Source: Richelia sp. SL_2_1 (lineage in GTDB: Bacteria; Cyanobacteriota; Cyanobacteriia; Cyanobacteriales; Nostocaceae). Taken from it: a DNA stretch of 64,000 nt. Every line of letters begins with the position of its first letter. The first letter of the stretch is position 1. The notes under the pieces were generated by a model that saw only the letters and a program-made list of their open reading frames with translations, ran no database searches and was not told the origin of the DNA. Location of the stretch: positions 16,562-80,561 of the forward strand of contig JAAUSO010000010.1 of NCBI GenBank assembly GCA_012033205.1. Reading direction: 5' to 3'. A program made the translations under genes and the position numbers. Below, piece after piece: positions 54,599 through 63,932 of the stretch.

Positions 54599-55774
54599 TC
54601 ATTCACTGCGTACAGCTTGAGCCGCTAAATATACTTTTGTCCATTCTCCCATTACCTGATGAGTTTTAAGTTTGATATTTTGGGCAATCTCTTCTATGGT
54701 TTTACCCATTTTCAACATTTCTAATACTTGCTTTTGTATGGGTGATAACTTTTCTTGCAATTGTTCCCATTGCTTTGGTGTTAGCCCCAAATTGTGTTCC
54801 CACAAAGAATTTTCCAGCCAGTTAGCGACTAACTCCGGTTTGTCTTTGAGCGCGAAAACCCTTATTGCATGGTAGCCAATTTTTTCTCGTAACCGATAAA
54901 TTTCTTTGATTGGTTTACCCAATTCTTTGGCGATCGCATCTTGGGTAAAACCTTTAAGATACAGTTGCAGCCATTTTGTCGCATCTTCTCCTAGATTCTC
55001 TTGGAGATATTTCTCAAATTCGCTTTTTACCAACTGACGCTGTAGTTGTTGCTCTTGGGCTTTTTCTTCCTCAAGGTAATCTTCGATGGCATTTTGATCT
55101 ACCAAGCTGACTCGATTTTCACCGTCTTCAGCAAATACCTCTTCGGAAACCAACCTTACCAAGTCTTTTCCGGGTACTTGAGTTAAACCACCACGTTGAG
55201 TTCTCTTTAAATAGTTAACAAACCGATATACTAGTAGTGGTTGATTGCGTATCGGTCGCATACAATACTCTTCGAGACTGGCAAATACCAAGGCATTTCT
55301 CAACCTGCTATCCTCGGTAAACTCAGAAATACAAGCCATTTGGGAAAGCATATAACTGTCGCTTTGCAATAATTCTTGTAGAACCTCTTGCAACACATCC
55401 AATACTTGACGTTGCCGATCGCGACTCAAAGAAATCCAAGTTTGAATTTTGGAACGCAATGTCGCTAAGCTACCCAAACGAGTAATTAGATTGCGGTAAG
55501 CACGTTCTCTACCCATCCCCAGATAACGTTGACACAAAATCCGATAGCGATATTCCATCGCTTGCTTGGCGATTTTTAATTCTTTAACATCAAGATTGTC
55601 AAAGCGTTGTTCATCGTTTCCGATCAACCATTTAACTATACTTTCTCTGATGGCTTCGCTGTGTTGCGAACATTCATCCGTTAATCGATCTTGCCAATAT
55701 AATGTCAGTTTTTCCGCTTCTGATGTCATAATATTGAGATTGCGCTCCTCAAAACCCTGCTTTAAAGTTTGCAT
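54599..55774 (-). CDS. HetZ-like helix-turn-helix regulator
   Basis: This protein of about 391 residues is mostly helical and soluble. The C-terminal third resembles heterocyst protein HetZ (from memory, the part with LVHEWLEASLHTNLGLTPQQ): here LVANWLENSLWEHNLGLTPK, then IEEIAQNIKLKTHQVMGEW. It also has an HTH-like stretch TQDAIAKELGKPIKEIYRLR, reminiscent of sigma region 4. I take ATG 55774 behind cgggggttgtg; ATG 55729 behind gaggagcg is an alternative. HetZ controls early heterocyst differentiation; whether this paralogue does is unknown. It lies upstream of the PilB-like gene. Confidence 0.65.
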   Translation of the reverse strand: MQTLKQGFEERNLNIMTSEAEKLTLYWQDRLTDECSQHSEAIRESIVKWLIGNDEQRFDNLDVKELKIAKQAMEYRYRILCQRYLGMGRERAYRNLITRLGSLATLRSKIQTWISLSRDRQRQVLDVLQEVLQELLQSDSYMLSQMACISEFTEDSRLRNALVFASLEEYCMRPIRNQPLLVYRFVNYLKRTQRGGLTQVPGKDLVRLVSEEVFAEDGENRVSLVDQNAIEDYLEEEKAQEQQLQRQLVKSEFEKYLQENLGEDATKWLQLYLKGFTQDAIAKELGKPIKEIYRLREKIGYHAIRVFALKDKPELVANWLENSLWEHNLGLTPKQWEQLQEKLSPIQKQVLEMLKMGKTIEEIAQNIKLKTHQVMGEWTKVYLAAQAVRSE

Positions 55775-56501
55775 CACAACCCCCGTTGATCACAATTGGT
55801 GTATATAACTAGTTTTCGCCGGGTCAGGCTAAAATATTCAAAACATTTGATGGATTCTATTTTTATTACGTGTGCTTGTAGTCCATTTATGCTGAATTTC
55901 CTACATCAACTTCAAAATTAATCAATCAATAAGTAATTTAATCGGCTTTTCAAGGTGCCTTCCTAAATTTTCACTAATGTCAATTTTTGTAAAGGAAAAT
56001 ATATTTTATCATCAAGCTCTTAATGTCTACCCAAAGATAGATGTACAAAGTACTAATTAAGATGTTTTTTAAGGACTGTTTTTAACGTAAGCAATAGAAT
56101 TCACTGTAATTGGGACGTTGCTTTATACATATTAGTTTCAATTGTCAAATCTAGATTTATTTTAGGATTTATTTTAGTATTGATTTTTACACATTATCTA
56201 ATAATAGTAAAAGCTTGTTTGTGGGATGAAGTAGTCTGGTTTGAATAAGAGCTAAATATAAAACCAGCTTTGGACATTTTTTGATTTAGAAACATAGATA
56301 AAGAAAAAATAGAATACAGCCATTTATTCGTATTATGAAAAAGTCAGGAAAAATACGGAAGTACCCGTTGGGGTACTTTTTTTTTTACGTAATTACTTCA
56401 AATTTGATTTTTTTGTTTTCAATTATTAGCGCAACCGGATTGCGACAGATGGAATCTTGGAAAACGGATCTAACAGCTTTTTAGAATGCAAAATCGGATT
56501 A
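55775..56501. other. Long spacer with an orphan terminator
   Basis: A 727-base AT-rich region with no supported protein gene. The only strong structure is the plus-strand terminator at 56359-56386, which has no annotated plus-strand gene in front of it. A small RNA ending there is possible. The region also holds the promoter of the HetZ-like gene. Confidence 0.5.
56359..56386 (+). terminator. Intrinsic terminator, plus strand
   Basis: The stem aagtaccc pairs with gggtactt around a gttg-type loop (56359-56378) and is followed by ten T residues. In the minus direction there is no U-run, so it does not serve ccmK4. The nearest plus-strand gene upstream is far away, which points to an unannotated transcript in 55800-56358. 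Confidence 0.7.
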
Positions 56502-56852
56502 TTAACGACCATTAGACCTACCGATGATCGGGTTTTCTACAGAAAGTCGATATTGTTCAACTTCTTCGGAATAAGCAATTGGTAAAACAGCTTCGACGTT
56601 TTCGTGGGGACGAGGAATAATTACCCAAGATTCCAGGGTTCCACCATGACAGCTTTCTGCGGCTTCAATACCAGCAGCCATAGAGGCTTTAACTTCTGAA
56701 ACATCGCCGCGAATATTAACTGTAAAGCGAGCGCTACCAACTCTGATATAGCCAACAAGGGTAACTCGACCGGCTTTTACCATTGCATCAGCGGCTGCTA
56801 ATACGGCAGGAAAACCTTTAGTTTCTAAGGAACCAACTGCCTGTAGTGCCAT
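56502..56852 (-). CDS. ccmK4: Carboxysome shell protein CcmK4
   Basis: This 116-residue single bacterial-microcompartment domain protein has [20 protein letters not shown], the pore-loop region [20 protein letters not shown], and [16 protein letters not shown], closest in memory to CcmK4 of the ccmK3-ccmK4 satellite locus. The protein forms hexameric shell tiles of the beta-carboxysome. It is 122 bases downstream of ccmK3 on the same strand. The C-terminal tail (about 12 residues) is slightly longer than in CcmK2. Confidence 0.9.
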   Translation of the reverse strand: MALQAVGSLETKGFPAVLAAADAMVKAGRVTLVGYIRVGSARFTVNIRGDVSEVKASMAAGIEAAESCHGGTLESWVIIPRPHENVEAVLPIAYSEEVEQYRLSVENPIIGRSNGR

Positions 56853-56974
56853 TAATTATCTCCTGTATTAATAAACGTATGGGGCGCTAACAAATTATTT
56901 TATGAATGTTTTTACACATTTTTTGATAGCTACTAATATATTCTTTATTTTCTCAGAAAGTGAACAATTACGTA

Positions 56975-57286
56975 TTAAAAACGGAAAGGTTCTGATTTTG
57001 AAGTGAAATGAATCGGTAAAATGCTTTCGACATTTTCCGGAGGGTTGGGGACAATGTAATGGGACATGACTTGACCTCCATGAGATTCTACTTCAACAGC
57101 TTCGAGACCTGCTGCTACGGCACGTTGAACTTCAGCAACATGTCCTCTGACTGCGACAAAGAAACGTCCGCTTTCGGATTTATCGTAAAAAACTACTGTA
57201 ACTGCGGCAGCTTTAACCATCGTATCTGCGGCTATGAGTATTGCCGGAAAGCTCAATGTTTCGATTACTCCTACTGCCATTGGCAT
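56975..57286 (-). CDS. ccmK3: Carboxysome shell protein CcmK3
   Basis: The protein starts MPMAVGVIETLSFPAILIAA; I chose ATG 57284-57286, behind gggag nine bases away, giving 103 residues, and the longer frame to 57307 is left out. The BMC domain has changes typical of CcmK3: FYDKSESGRFFVAVRGHVAE in place of the IRxGSARFT pore loop, and HYIVPNPPENVESILPI. CcmK3 is known to form mixed hexamers with CcmK4 rather than homohexamers, and the pair here fits that. It lies upstream of ccmK4 on the same strand. Confidence 0.88.
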   Translation of the reverse strand: MPMAVGVIETLSFPAILIAADTMVKAAAVTVVFYDKSESGRFFVAVRGHVAEVQRAVAAGLEAVEVESHGGQVMSHYIVPNPPENVESILPIHFTSKSEPFRF

Positions 57287-57345
57287 GGCTTTAAACTCCC
57301 AGATCAACTGATAAGTAAAAATAATTATACGGTGGTTTTGTACTA

Positions 57346-57520
57346 GTAGTTCATTTGATTAATTTTAAATGTTTGTAGTTGGGCTTTAGCCTTGATTTAA
57401 GCGATAAAAGCTGCTAAGCGCTTCACCTTCGGACATACCGGAAAGCTCCCTGTTAGCTAGCGACCTTTTCGGGTCGCACTACCTCTACCCCTCATAACTT
57501 ATGTGGTCAAGTACTAGGTG
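57346..57520. repeat. Degenerate copy of the MITE-like element, upstream of ccmK3
   Basis: The left end (57346-57370, agtagttcatttgattaatt onward) resembles the left end of the psaA2-psaB2 element, and the right end (57484-57520, with atgtggtcaagtactaggtg) resembles its right end (atgtggtcgaatactaggtg). The interior differs and holds gcgaccttttcgggtcgc and aagcgcttc hairpins. STRR repeats (aactcct) follow at about 57538-57580. Confidence 0.4.
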
Positions 57521-57625
57521 AAGTTTAGCCCAATTTATAACTCCTAACTCCTAACTTTTAACTCCTAACTTTCAACTCCCCCACTTTGCAGTAAGCTGAT
57601 AAACTATGCACTCAATGACTTAACT

Positions 57626-58861
57626 ATGGCAACGATTAACGACAATTATTTGAAGCTCAAGGCAGGATACTTGTTTCCGGAAATTGCCCGGAGAGTAAAC
57701 GCATTTGCTCAAGCTAATGCTGATGCTAAAATCATCAAATTGGGTATTGGGGATGTTACCGAACCCTTACCACAAGCTTGTGTTAGAGCGATGATTCGAG
57801 CTACCGAAGAAATGGGCGATCGCGAAACTTTTAAAGGTTATGGTCCCGAACAAGGTTACGCTTGGTTGCGGGAAAAAATTGCCCATCACGATTTCCAAGC
57901 CAGGGGATGTGAAATTGATCCCGATGAAATCTTTATTTCTGACGGTTCTAAGTGCGATACGGGCAATATCCTCGAAATATTTGGTAATAATAATACTATC
58001 GCCGTTACTGACCCAGTTTATCCCGTTTATGTTGATACTAATGTCATGGCAGGGAATACGGGAGATGTCAAAAAGAATGGTGAATATGAAGGCTTAGTAT
58101 ATTTACCAATTACTGCTGCAAATAATTTTACTGCTCAAATACCTGATGAGAAAGTTGATTTAATCTATCTTTGCTTTCCTAACAATCCTACAGGAGCGAC
58201 AGCGAGTAAAGAACACTTACAAGCTTGGGTAGATTACGCTCAAGCCAATAATTCAATCATCTTTTTCGATGCAGCTTACGAAGCCTATATCACCGATTCC
58301 TCAATTCCCCACTCGATTTATGAAATCGAAGGTGCTAGAAATTGCGCCATCGAATTTCGTTCCTTTTCTAAAAATGCAGGATTTACCGGAACCCGTTGTG
58401 CGTTGACTGTAGTACCCAAAACACTTACAGCCAAAGCTGATGACGGTTCTGATGTAGAATTGTGGAAATTGTGGAATCGTCGTCAATCGACCAAATTTAA
58501 CGGCGTATCCTACATTGTACAGCGCGGTGCGGAAGCGGTTTATTCTCAAGAAGGAAAAGAGCAAATTCAACAACTCATCAGCTTCTATTTAGAAAACGCT
58601 AAAATCATCCGTGAAAAACTTACCGCTGCGGGTTTGCAAGTTAACGGTGGAATAAACGCACCTTACGTCTGGGTGAAAACACCCAACGAATTAAGTAGTT
58701 GGGATTTCTTCGACAAATTACTAAATACTTGTAACGTAGTGGGTACACCTGGTTCCGGTTTCGGTGCTGCGGGTGAAGGTTACTTCCGCATTTCAGCTTT
58801 TAATAGTAGAAAAAATGTAGAAGAAGCAATGAAGCGGATTACTGAGAAATTTAAAGTTTAG
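57626..58861 (+). CDS. dapL: LL-diaminopimelate aminotransferase
   Basis: This 411-residue class I PLP aminotransferase makes LL-diaminopimelate directly from tetrahydrodipicolinate in lysine and peptidoglycan synthesis. It has [19 protein letters not shown] at the N-terminus, the [15 protein letters not shown] segment, [36 protein letters not shown], and the PLP lysine in [18 protein letters not shown]. The length and motifs match DapL of cyanobacteria and plants. The ATG at 57626 follows closely after STRR repeats; no strong ribosome binding site is seen. Confidence 0.95.
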   Translation: MATINDNYLKLKAGYLFPEIARRVNAFAQANADAKIIKLGIGDVTEPLPQACVRAMIRATEEMGDRETFKGYGPEQGYAWLREKIAHHDFQARGCEIDPDEIFISDGSKCDTGNILEIFGNNNTIAVTDPVYPVYVDTNVMAGNTGDVKKNGEYEGLVYLPITAANNFTAQIPDEKVDLIYLCFPNNPTGATASKEHLQAWVDYAQANNSIIFFDAAYEAYITDSSIPHSIYEIEGARNCAIEFRSFSKNAGFTGTRCALTVVPKTLTAKADDGSDVELWKLWNRRQSTKFNGVSYIVQRGAEAVYSQEGKEQIQQLISFYLENAKIIREKLTAAGLQVNGGINAPYVWVKTPNELSSWDFFDKLLNTCNVVGTPGSGFGAAGEGYFRISAFNSRKNVEEAMKRITEKFKV

Positions 58862-58929
58862 CTTTCTGATATTCGGATTAGCGAAGAACATACATAAAAG
58901 TGCGAGCGCTATAAATGGCGATCGCGCTT

Positions 58930-59277
58930 TTAAATATAGCGAACCTGGTTTTTCATCTCGTCAGCGGTGATTTGATTTAAAATAATTAATAATCGCCGCA
59001 AAATTTCTTGAGGAGGATTACGCGCTGCAAAGATGATTCCGTAATGCTGTTGATTAGCTTCAAAATAAGCTTGTGCTAAAGCTTCAAAGTCTACGCGATT
59101 ATGAGTTAATAAGGTTAATTCTTGAGTAACAGCATAAGCAAGCTGCTCTTCATCAGTTTTACTCAATTGAGCGGCTTGGCGTGTAGTAATTGCTTCAAAA
59201 CCTCTTGCCTTAAGTAAATCTGCTAATAATACATTCACATCCTCATCAAGGTAGATGCTAATAAAAATTTTACTCAT
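58930..59277 (-). CDS. DUF5615 PIN-like protein (toxin-like)
   Basis: This 115-residue protein has the DUF5615 pattern of compact PIN-like nucleases: IYLDEDVNVLLADLLKARGF with its acidic pair, TTRQAAQLSKTDEEQLAYA and LLTHNRVDFEALAQ (the later acidic residue in RVDF). Such proteins typically pair with DUF433 partners in toxin-antitoxin-like modules. Its start overlaps the stop of the upstream DUF433 gene by four bases. RNase activity is a family inference. Confidence 0.85.
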   Translation of the reverse strand: MSKIFISIYLDEDVNVLLADLLKARGFEAITTRQAAQLSKTDEEQLAYAVTQELTLLTHNRVDFEALAQAYFEANQQHYGIIFAARNPPQEILRRLLIILNQITADEMKNQVRYI

Positions 59278-59567
59278 AAGTCTCGAAGCAACGGATCAGT
59301 TAACTCTTCTGGAATTCGGTTAAGCTCAATGTAGCGATTAATTTGACTTTGGTGGTCTAGATAGTAACTCAAAGCGTCAAATACTTGAGCTAAAGTCAAA
59401 TGTGGTAAACCATTAGCAATCTCTTCTGGTGTAACTCCAAGTCGCCAACTTTCTACAATTGCTCTTACGGGGGTACGTGTTCCTCGAATAATTGGTTCAC
59501 CACCTAAAATTGCATCATCTGTAACGATATAGAAATGCTCTGTTGTTTGCACCATAATTAAATCCAT
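59274..59567 (-). CDS. DUF433 protein (antitoxin-like)
   Basis: This 97-residue protein contains the DUF433 core: ILGGEPIIRGTRTPVRAIVE, then LGVTPEEIANGLPHLTLAQV and FDALSYYLDHQSQIN, a small helical, HTH-like domain. The start is ATG 59567 or ATG 59555 (MVQTTEH); signals are weak at both. It is upstream of and overlapping with the DUF5615 gene, the usual antitoxin-then-toxin order. It probably neutralises its partner and may repress the operon. Confidence 0.85.
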   Translation of the reverse strand: MDLIMVQTTEHFYIVTDDAILGGEPIIRGTRTPVRAIVESWRLGVTPEEIANGLPHLTLAQVFDALSYYLDHQSQINRYIELNRIPEELTDPLLRDL

Positions 59568-59725
59568 CTTTACTAATAAATTTTATGCTAAAAAGCCAAT
59601 AAATTCTTCTCCATGCACAATTCCCAATTCCCGATTCGATTTAACTTATGTAAGCATTGCTGCTTGAAACTTTCGAGTAACAATCTGTAGGATAATTCTG
59701 GTAACAAGAGGGTTGAACTGGAAAA

Positions 59726-59902
59726 ATGCCTACAGAAGAGCAGTTAAAATGTCTGTATACAATCACTTGTCAATTAACTTTCGTAATGCTCCAGCCAATT
59801 CACCTTGTTTATTTAGACCAACGGACGTTAAATGTCTATATATTAGCTGGTGAAGACGAAAATATTGAATTTGAAATTACTATTGATGGAGAGGTATTTT
59901 AA
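59726..59902 (+). CDS. DUF6888-like small protein
   Basis: This 58-residue frame was found by reading between the neighbours: MPTEEQLKCLYTITCQLTFV, then MLQPIHLVYLDQRTLNVYIL and AGEDENIEFEITIDGEVF. It resembles the small cyanobacterial family I know as DUF6888, which occurs paired with DUF6887. Its stop codon shares a base with the next start (TAATG), so the two genes are translationally coupled. The function is unknown; the pair behaves like a two-gene cassette. The start has only a weak ribosome binding site (aactggaaaa). Confidence 0.7.
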   Translation: MPTEEQLKCLYTITCQLTFVMLQPIHLVYLDQRTLNVYILAGEDENIEFEITIDGEVF

Positions 59903-60120
59903 TGAATCCTGTAAACTATACTCAAATGTCCGATCAACAATTAAAAAAATATTTAGTTAAACATCGTAATGATCAAGCAGTGCTTCAAGTTTATTTAAAT
60001 CGTCGTCATCAACGTTCAAATCCAGTAATTGCAACTGTCAACGATTCCAATTTTGATGATAAAATTTTAACTGCAATTCGCGAACAAATTAATCAAAATC
60101 CTGGTGAAATGGGGTTTTAA
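59902..60120 (+). CDS. DUF6887-like small protein
   Basis: This 72-residue polar protein reads MNPVNYTQMSDQQLKKYLVK, with HRNDQAVLQVYLNRRHQRSN next and a helical acidic C-terminus (KILTAIREQINQNPGEMGF). This matches my memory of the DUF6887 family, with the characteristic YTQMSxQELKxYLLxHRxD start. It is coupled to the upstream DUF6888-like gene and follows the DUF433/DUF5615 pair. The function is unknown. Confidence 0.72.
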   Translation: MNPVNYTQMSDQQLKKYLVKHRNDQAVLQVYLNRRHQRSNPVIATVNDSNFDDKILTAIREQINQNPGEMGF

Positions 60121-60168
60121 ACTCTTCTTGAAACCAGAAGATAACTAACATCCAAAATTCAAAGTAGA

Positions 60169-60660
60169 ATGACGTTTCCCAAGCCAGACATCGCCTATAT
60201 TCCCTGTACACCAAAAATTGTAGAAGCCATACTTAAATTAGCAAAAATCAACTCTCAAGATATTCTCTACGATTTAGGCAGCGGAGACGGACGTATTTTA
60301 ATCACTGCTGCGAAACAGTATGGAACTCGCGGTGTGGGTATCGATATCGACCCTCAAAGAATTAAAGAAGCGAGAGAGCAAGCTTTGGAAAATTGTGTTG
60401 ATAAGCATTTAGAGTTTTATCAGCAAGATTTGTTTATAAGTAATATTTCTGATGCCACTGTAATATTTATTTACTTGTTACCTCATCTCAACTTAAAATT
60501 GCGTCCTCAACTGTGGAAACAACTCAAACCAGGCACCCGGATAATATCTCGCGACTTTGATATGGGAGATTGGCAACCATTGCAGCAGTTAAACTTTACC
60601 GTAGAGGAAGAGGGAGAAGAGGAGCAAGTAACTCTATACTATTGGGAGATAATCAGTTGA
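60169..60660 (+). CDS. SAM-dependent methyltransferase
   Basis: This 163-residue class I methyltransferase has the SAM motif DILYDLGSGDGRILITAAKQ at about residues 35-54, the acidic ribose-binding position in GVGIDIDPQRIKEA, and LEFYQQDLF further on. It is small and has no obvious substrate domain. DUF-type relatives in cyanobacteria are annotated only generally. It follows the DUF6887-like gene by 48 bases and may be in the same transcript. Confidence 0.85.
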   Translation: MTFPKPDIAYIPCTPKIVEAILKLAKINSQDILYDLGSGDGRILITAAKQYGTRGVGIDIDPQRIKEAREQALENCVDKHLEFYQQDLFISNISDATVIFIYLLPHLNLKLRPQLWKQLKPGTRIISRDFDMGDWQPLQQLNFTVEEEGEEEQVTLYYWEIIS

Positions 60661-60718
60661 CAGTTGACAGTTGTTTTACTAACAACTAACCACTAACCAC
60701 TAACAACTAACAATTAAA

Positions 60719-60973
60719 ATGTCTATTTCAAAAACTGAAGCAAAGCAACTTTTAGAAAGAATGATTTTTGAAGATACTCATCCTCAAGATTGGGTACAGG
60801 ATGTTTGGGGATTAAGTCCATTATTAGGAGATAGTGCTGCTAAATTATTTGAGGTTTTTGAAGCATTAATTGAATGTTGCCCTGAAAGACAACTGGAAAA
60901 TTTGTTGCAAAGTTATTATCAAGAACAATTGATAAATAATCAGCCGCATTCTTCAGAACAAATTAATAATTAA
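60719..60973 (+). CDS. Small acidic protein of unknown function
   Basis: This 84-residue protein reads MSISKTEAKQLLERMIFEDT and LSPLLGDSAAKLFEVFEALI. It is helical, acidic and has no membrane span or known motif. The start directly follows aacaacta-type tandem repeats, so no ribosome binding site is visible. Coding character is good, but I do not recognise the family. Confidence 0.5.
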   Translation: MSISKTEAKQLLERMIFEDTHPQDWVQDVWGLSPLLGDSAAKLFEVFEALIECCPERQLENLLQSYYQEQLINNQPHSSEQINN

Positions 60974-61178
60974 TAGCTCAATTTCCAATCACCAATTACC
61001 CATCACGGATTAAAAAGGATTACACGGATTACACAGATTTAATTACCCATTACCAATTCCCAATGCTCAACACCTAATTCATGAAAATTTAATTTAGCTT
61101 GATGAAATTTTTATATTTTAAATCCTGGGTATATATTTATCGACAGAAACAATGATTGTGATTTCTTAAGTCCTGTTT

Positions 61179-61400
61179 ATGACTCAGTATCAGTTTTTAG
61201 ATCGACGTTTTCAAGAATATAATGCGGCTTTAATGAAAGCACTGCAAAATTTAGCTAATTTGTTAGAAATAGAAAAATGCTGGCATCAAAGCAAAATGAT
61301 TAAAATCATGCTTGATATTGTGTTGGAAATAGAAATTAAAAATGTACAGTCAATAGCTGCAATCGAAGAAGATATAAAAAACTCGCTCTTATTAGACTAA
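61179..61400 (+). CDS. Small helical protein of unknown function
   Basis: This 73-residue protein reads MTQYQFLDRRFQEYNAALMK and then an amphipathic helix (NLANLLEIEKCWHQSKMIKI), ending IEEDIKNSLLLD. No family is recognised. The stop overlaps the convergent gene at 61392 by nine bases. The start has a weak signal (taagtcctgttt). Confidence 0.5.
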   Translation: MTQYQFLDRRFQEYNAALMKALQNLANLLEIEKCWHQSKMIKIMLDIVLEIEIKNVQSIAAIEEDIKNSLLLD

Positions 61401-62249
61401 GACATTAACAAAATAGTCTATTAAATAATCAAAGTAACCAATAAGTTCATTAATTGCTTTATCTGAAAGTACAGCAGATGATTGCCAATCTTTGATATAT
61501 TTATTTCTAATTAACTCGAATGCTTTTAAATATATTTCTACTGGTGGTTCGTAATGGGTAACTACTCCTTTATAAAGTAAACGGGGTTCGATTTCGTTTT
61601 CCATGCAGCTACCAATCAATTTGAGGTATTTGCTGATGTTACGACGAAATTCTTCTATATGGGGATGTTCCCTATTTAATAATTCTGAGGCTACTGTTTG
61701 GGCTAATTCCATTCGATTCGCGAGTAACCATCTTCCTGCTTCTATACATCCAGCCCTTTGTGCTTCTAATTCTGGAAGCGATGCTGTCAATTCTCTTTCG
61801 ATATATTCTAAGGAGTAGCGAAGTTTGTCTTGTCTTTCTTGAATTTCTTTTAGACTTACTATTCCCACATTAGATAGTTTTTTATCTTCTAATTCCCTTA
61901 ATAATACTTCTACTGTTGGCTTAATGATTTTAGCAATAAAGTCTATTTGTTCGTGAATGACTTCTAAAACTTGATTACGTAGTTCGTAGTTGATAATTTT
62001 TTCCAGACGATTATTTGTACTTTCTTCTAACAAATCCAACTGTTGTTGCAACGAATAAATCATCTTGTCTTGAGATAATTCTGTTTGTGGTTCAGTTTGA
62101 TATAGCTTTCTTTCTAAACCTTCTATTCTTTTGTGCATTACTTTTAGTCGAGATACATTCAGCCAAGGGCTGACAATAAACTCTGCAAATCCATACAAAG
62201 TTTTTCCTATTTTTTCTAAAACTCCCGTATCATTCAACTTTTGAGCCAT
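61392..62249 (-). CDS. Helical coiled-coil protein of unknown function
   Basis: This 285-residue mostly helical protein has a hydrophobic amphipathic stretch near the start (TLYGFAEFIVSPWLNVSRLK) and long coiled-coil segments (about 40-90 and 105-150). The C-terminal part includes YEPPVEIYLKAFELIRNKYI. I do not recognise the family. The ATG at 62247-62249 fits the start of coding character. It is convergent with the 73-residue gene. Confidence 0.6.
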   Translation of the reverse strand: MAQKLNDTGVLEKIGKTLYGFAEFIVSPWLNVSRLKVMHKRIEGLERKLYQTEPQTELSQDKMIYSLQQQLDLLEESTNNRLEKIINYELRNQVLEVIHEQIDFIAKIIKPTVEVLLRELEDKKLSNVGIVSLKEIQERQDKLRYSLEYIERELTASLPELEAQRAGCIEAGRWLLANRMELAQTVASELLNREHPHIEEFRRNISKYLKLIGSCMENEIEPRLLYKGVVTHYEPPVEIYLKAFELIRNKYIKDWQSSAVLSDKAINELIGYFDYLIDYFVNVLV

Positions 62250-62865
62250 TAAATTTATCCTTAAAATTTTATACCCATGAAAAAAATCTATTTATTCGCT
62301 TTATTCTGACTTACTTGGTTCCCCCAAGCAATGACTAGGATATAGCAGTATCTAAAAAAAAATTCAGGCTGCTTGATGGTATTGTCAATCACGTAAATTA
62401 TGCTCTATTTGTGGAAAATTCTACCGATACTATTTAAAAAGCGCAATCATGACTACTCAGTGCAAATTTATTTACTAATTCACACCTATTCTAGCAATTT
62501 AAAGGTTTTAAGGGATTTTACCATACGCAATTTTAACTATATGCTTTACTATAAAATTACAATTTCTCCATTTATTAAACATCTGTTTTTAATATTTATC
62601 TAAAAAAACAATACTACAGACAGATGCCTATAATTATCATTCATGTTATTTAAATAAAAACTTAGAAAACAGTAAATTAATCAAAAAGAATTAAAGATAC
62701 ATCAAAAAATTTTGTAAAAGTATTGGTGGGCAAAACCGTACTTGAGTATTAGCGTTTTCTACCCCAAAAATCTCTGTTTAGGTAGATACAATCGGAGAAA
62801 GGCTCAAGTAATGCTGTTATTAATCAGAAATTGAATAAGCAGGCAGCGTACTTCAGGAGGAAAAT
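62250..62865. other. AT-rich spacer upstream of the HtpX-like gene
   Basis: A 616-base region. A frame at 62400-62603 on the plus strand lacks a ribosome binding site, is AT-driven and resembles no protein, so it is not called. Around 62725-62810 is a less AT-rich part that may hold the promoter of the next gene. No repeat or hairpin of note is seen. Confidence 0.45.
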
Positions 62866-63735
62866 ATGGGCAATCAAATCAAAACTGCGGCGTTGCTAGC
62901 AGCTTTAAGCGGACTTTTGATCGCTATTAGTTATTGGATAATCGGCGGTAGTGGCGGTTTAATTATTGGTATCGGTATCGCCGCAGTAACTAACCTTGTA
63001 TCTTGGTATCAATCAGATAAAATTGCCTTGGCGGCTTATCGAGCGCAACCAGTATCATCGAGCGAAGCACCGGCACTTTATCGGATGGTAGAAAGATTAT
63101 CAGCAAGAGCAAACATTCCCACACCAAGAATATATATAGTTCCCAGTTCCAATGCTAACGCTTTCGCTACCGGGAGAGATCCAGAAAATGCTGCCGTTGC
63201 GGTAACTCAAGGGATTTTAAACATCCTCCCAGAGGAAGAACTTGAAGGTGTACTTGCCCACGAACTTACTCACATCATTAATCGCGATACACTTACCCAA
63301 GCAGTCAGCGCTACTATTGCGGGTGCCATTTCCTTTTTGGCACAGATGGTAAGTTATAGTTTATGGTTTGGTGGAGGAAATTCACGGAATGGTAATCGAG
63401 GTGGAAATCCTTTAGGAGTATTATTAACAGTTACTTTAGCTCCTTTAGCTGCAAGTGTGATTCAGTTAGCAATTTCCCGTACCAGAGAATTTTCTGCTGA
63501 TGCTGGTGCAGCCAAATTAACTGGTAATCCCCGCGCTTTAGCACGAGCTTTGCAGCGGTTGGAAGCGACAGCAAAACAAATGCCGATGCAAGCAAATCCA
63601 GCTTTTGAGCCTTTATTAATTATTAATCCTCTAAGTGGTGAATTTTTGGGTAACTTATTTAGAACTCATCCGAGTACTGAAGCCAGAGTTGAGGCATTGT
63701 TACAGTTAGAAGGACAATTACCGACAATAGTTTAA
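62866..63735 (+). CDS. htpX: M48 family HtpX-type zinc metalloprotease
   Basis: This 289-residue membrane protease has two N-terminal membrane spans (about 8-45), then VPSSNANAFATGRDPENAAV, the zinc motif HELTH (LEGVLAHELTHIINRDTLTQ), two further hydrophobic spans (about 145-205), and the third ligand Glu in ISRTREFSADAGAAKLTGNP. HtpX-type enzymes degrade misfolded membrane proteins with FtsH. The strong ribosome binding site caggaggaaaat precedes ATG 62866. The length is normal. Confidence 0.93.
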   Translation: MGNQIKTAALLAALSGLLIAISYWIIGGSGGLIIGIGIAAVTNLVSWYQSDKIALAAYRAQPVSSSEAPALYRMVERLSARANIPTPRIYIVPSSNANAFATGRDPENAAVAVTQGILNILPEEELEGVLAHELTHIINRDTLTQAVSATIAGAISFLAQMVSYSLWFGGGNSRNGNRGGNPLGVLLTVTLAPLAASVIQLAISRTREFSADAGAAKLTGNPRALARALQRLEATAKQMPMQANPAFEPLLIINPLSGEFLGNLFRTHPSTEARVEALLQLEGQLPTIV

Positions 63736-63932
63736 TTAAAGATTAAGGTGGAAAATAAATCGCAAATCTGGGCTTGAATCGAGCAACTTTGCAAAAATTG
63801 CCAACCAAGAAATTAAAACGAATTAAATTGTTTAAATTGTATTTTTGTTCTAATTCGTGTATTCTTAGCCATTGAAAACTACTGTTTTCTAACTTGAAGC
63901 TGAATAATTCATAATTAATAATTCTAAAAATC

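Noticed and set aside
62400..62603. A 67-codon frame on the plus strand
   Set aside because: AT-driven composition, no ribosome binding site and no resemblance to any family.
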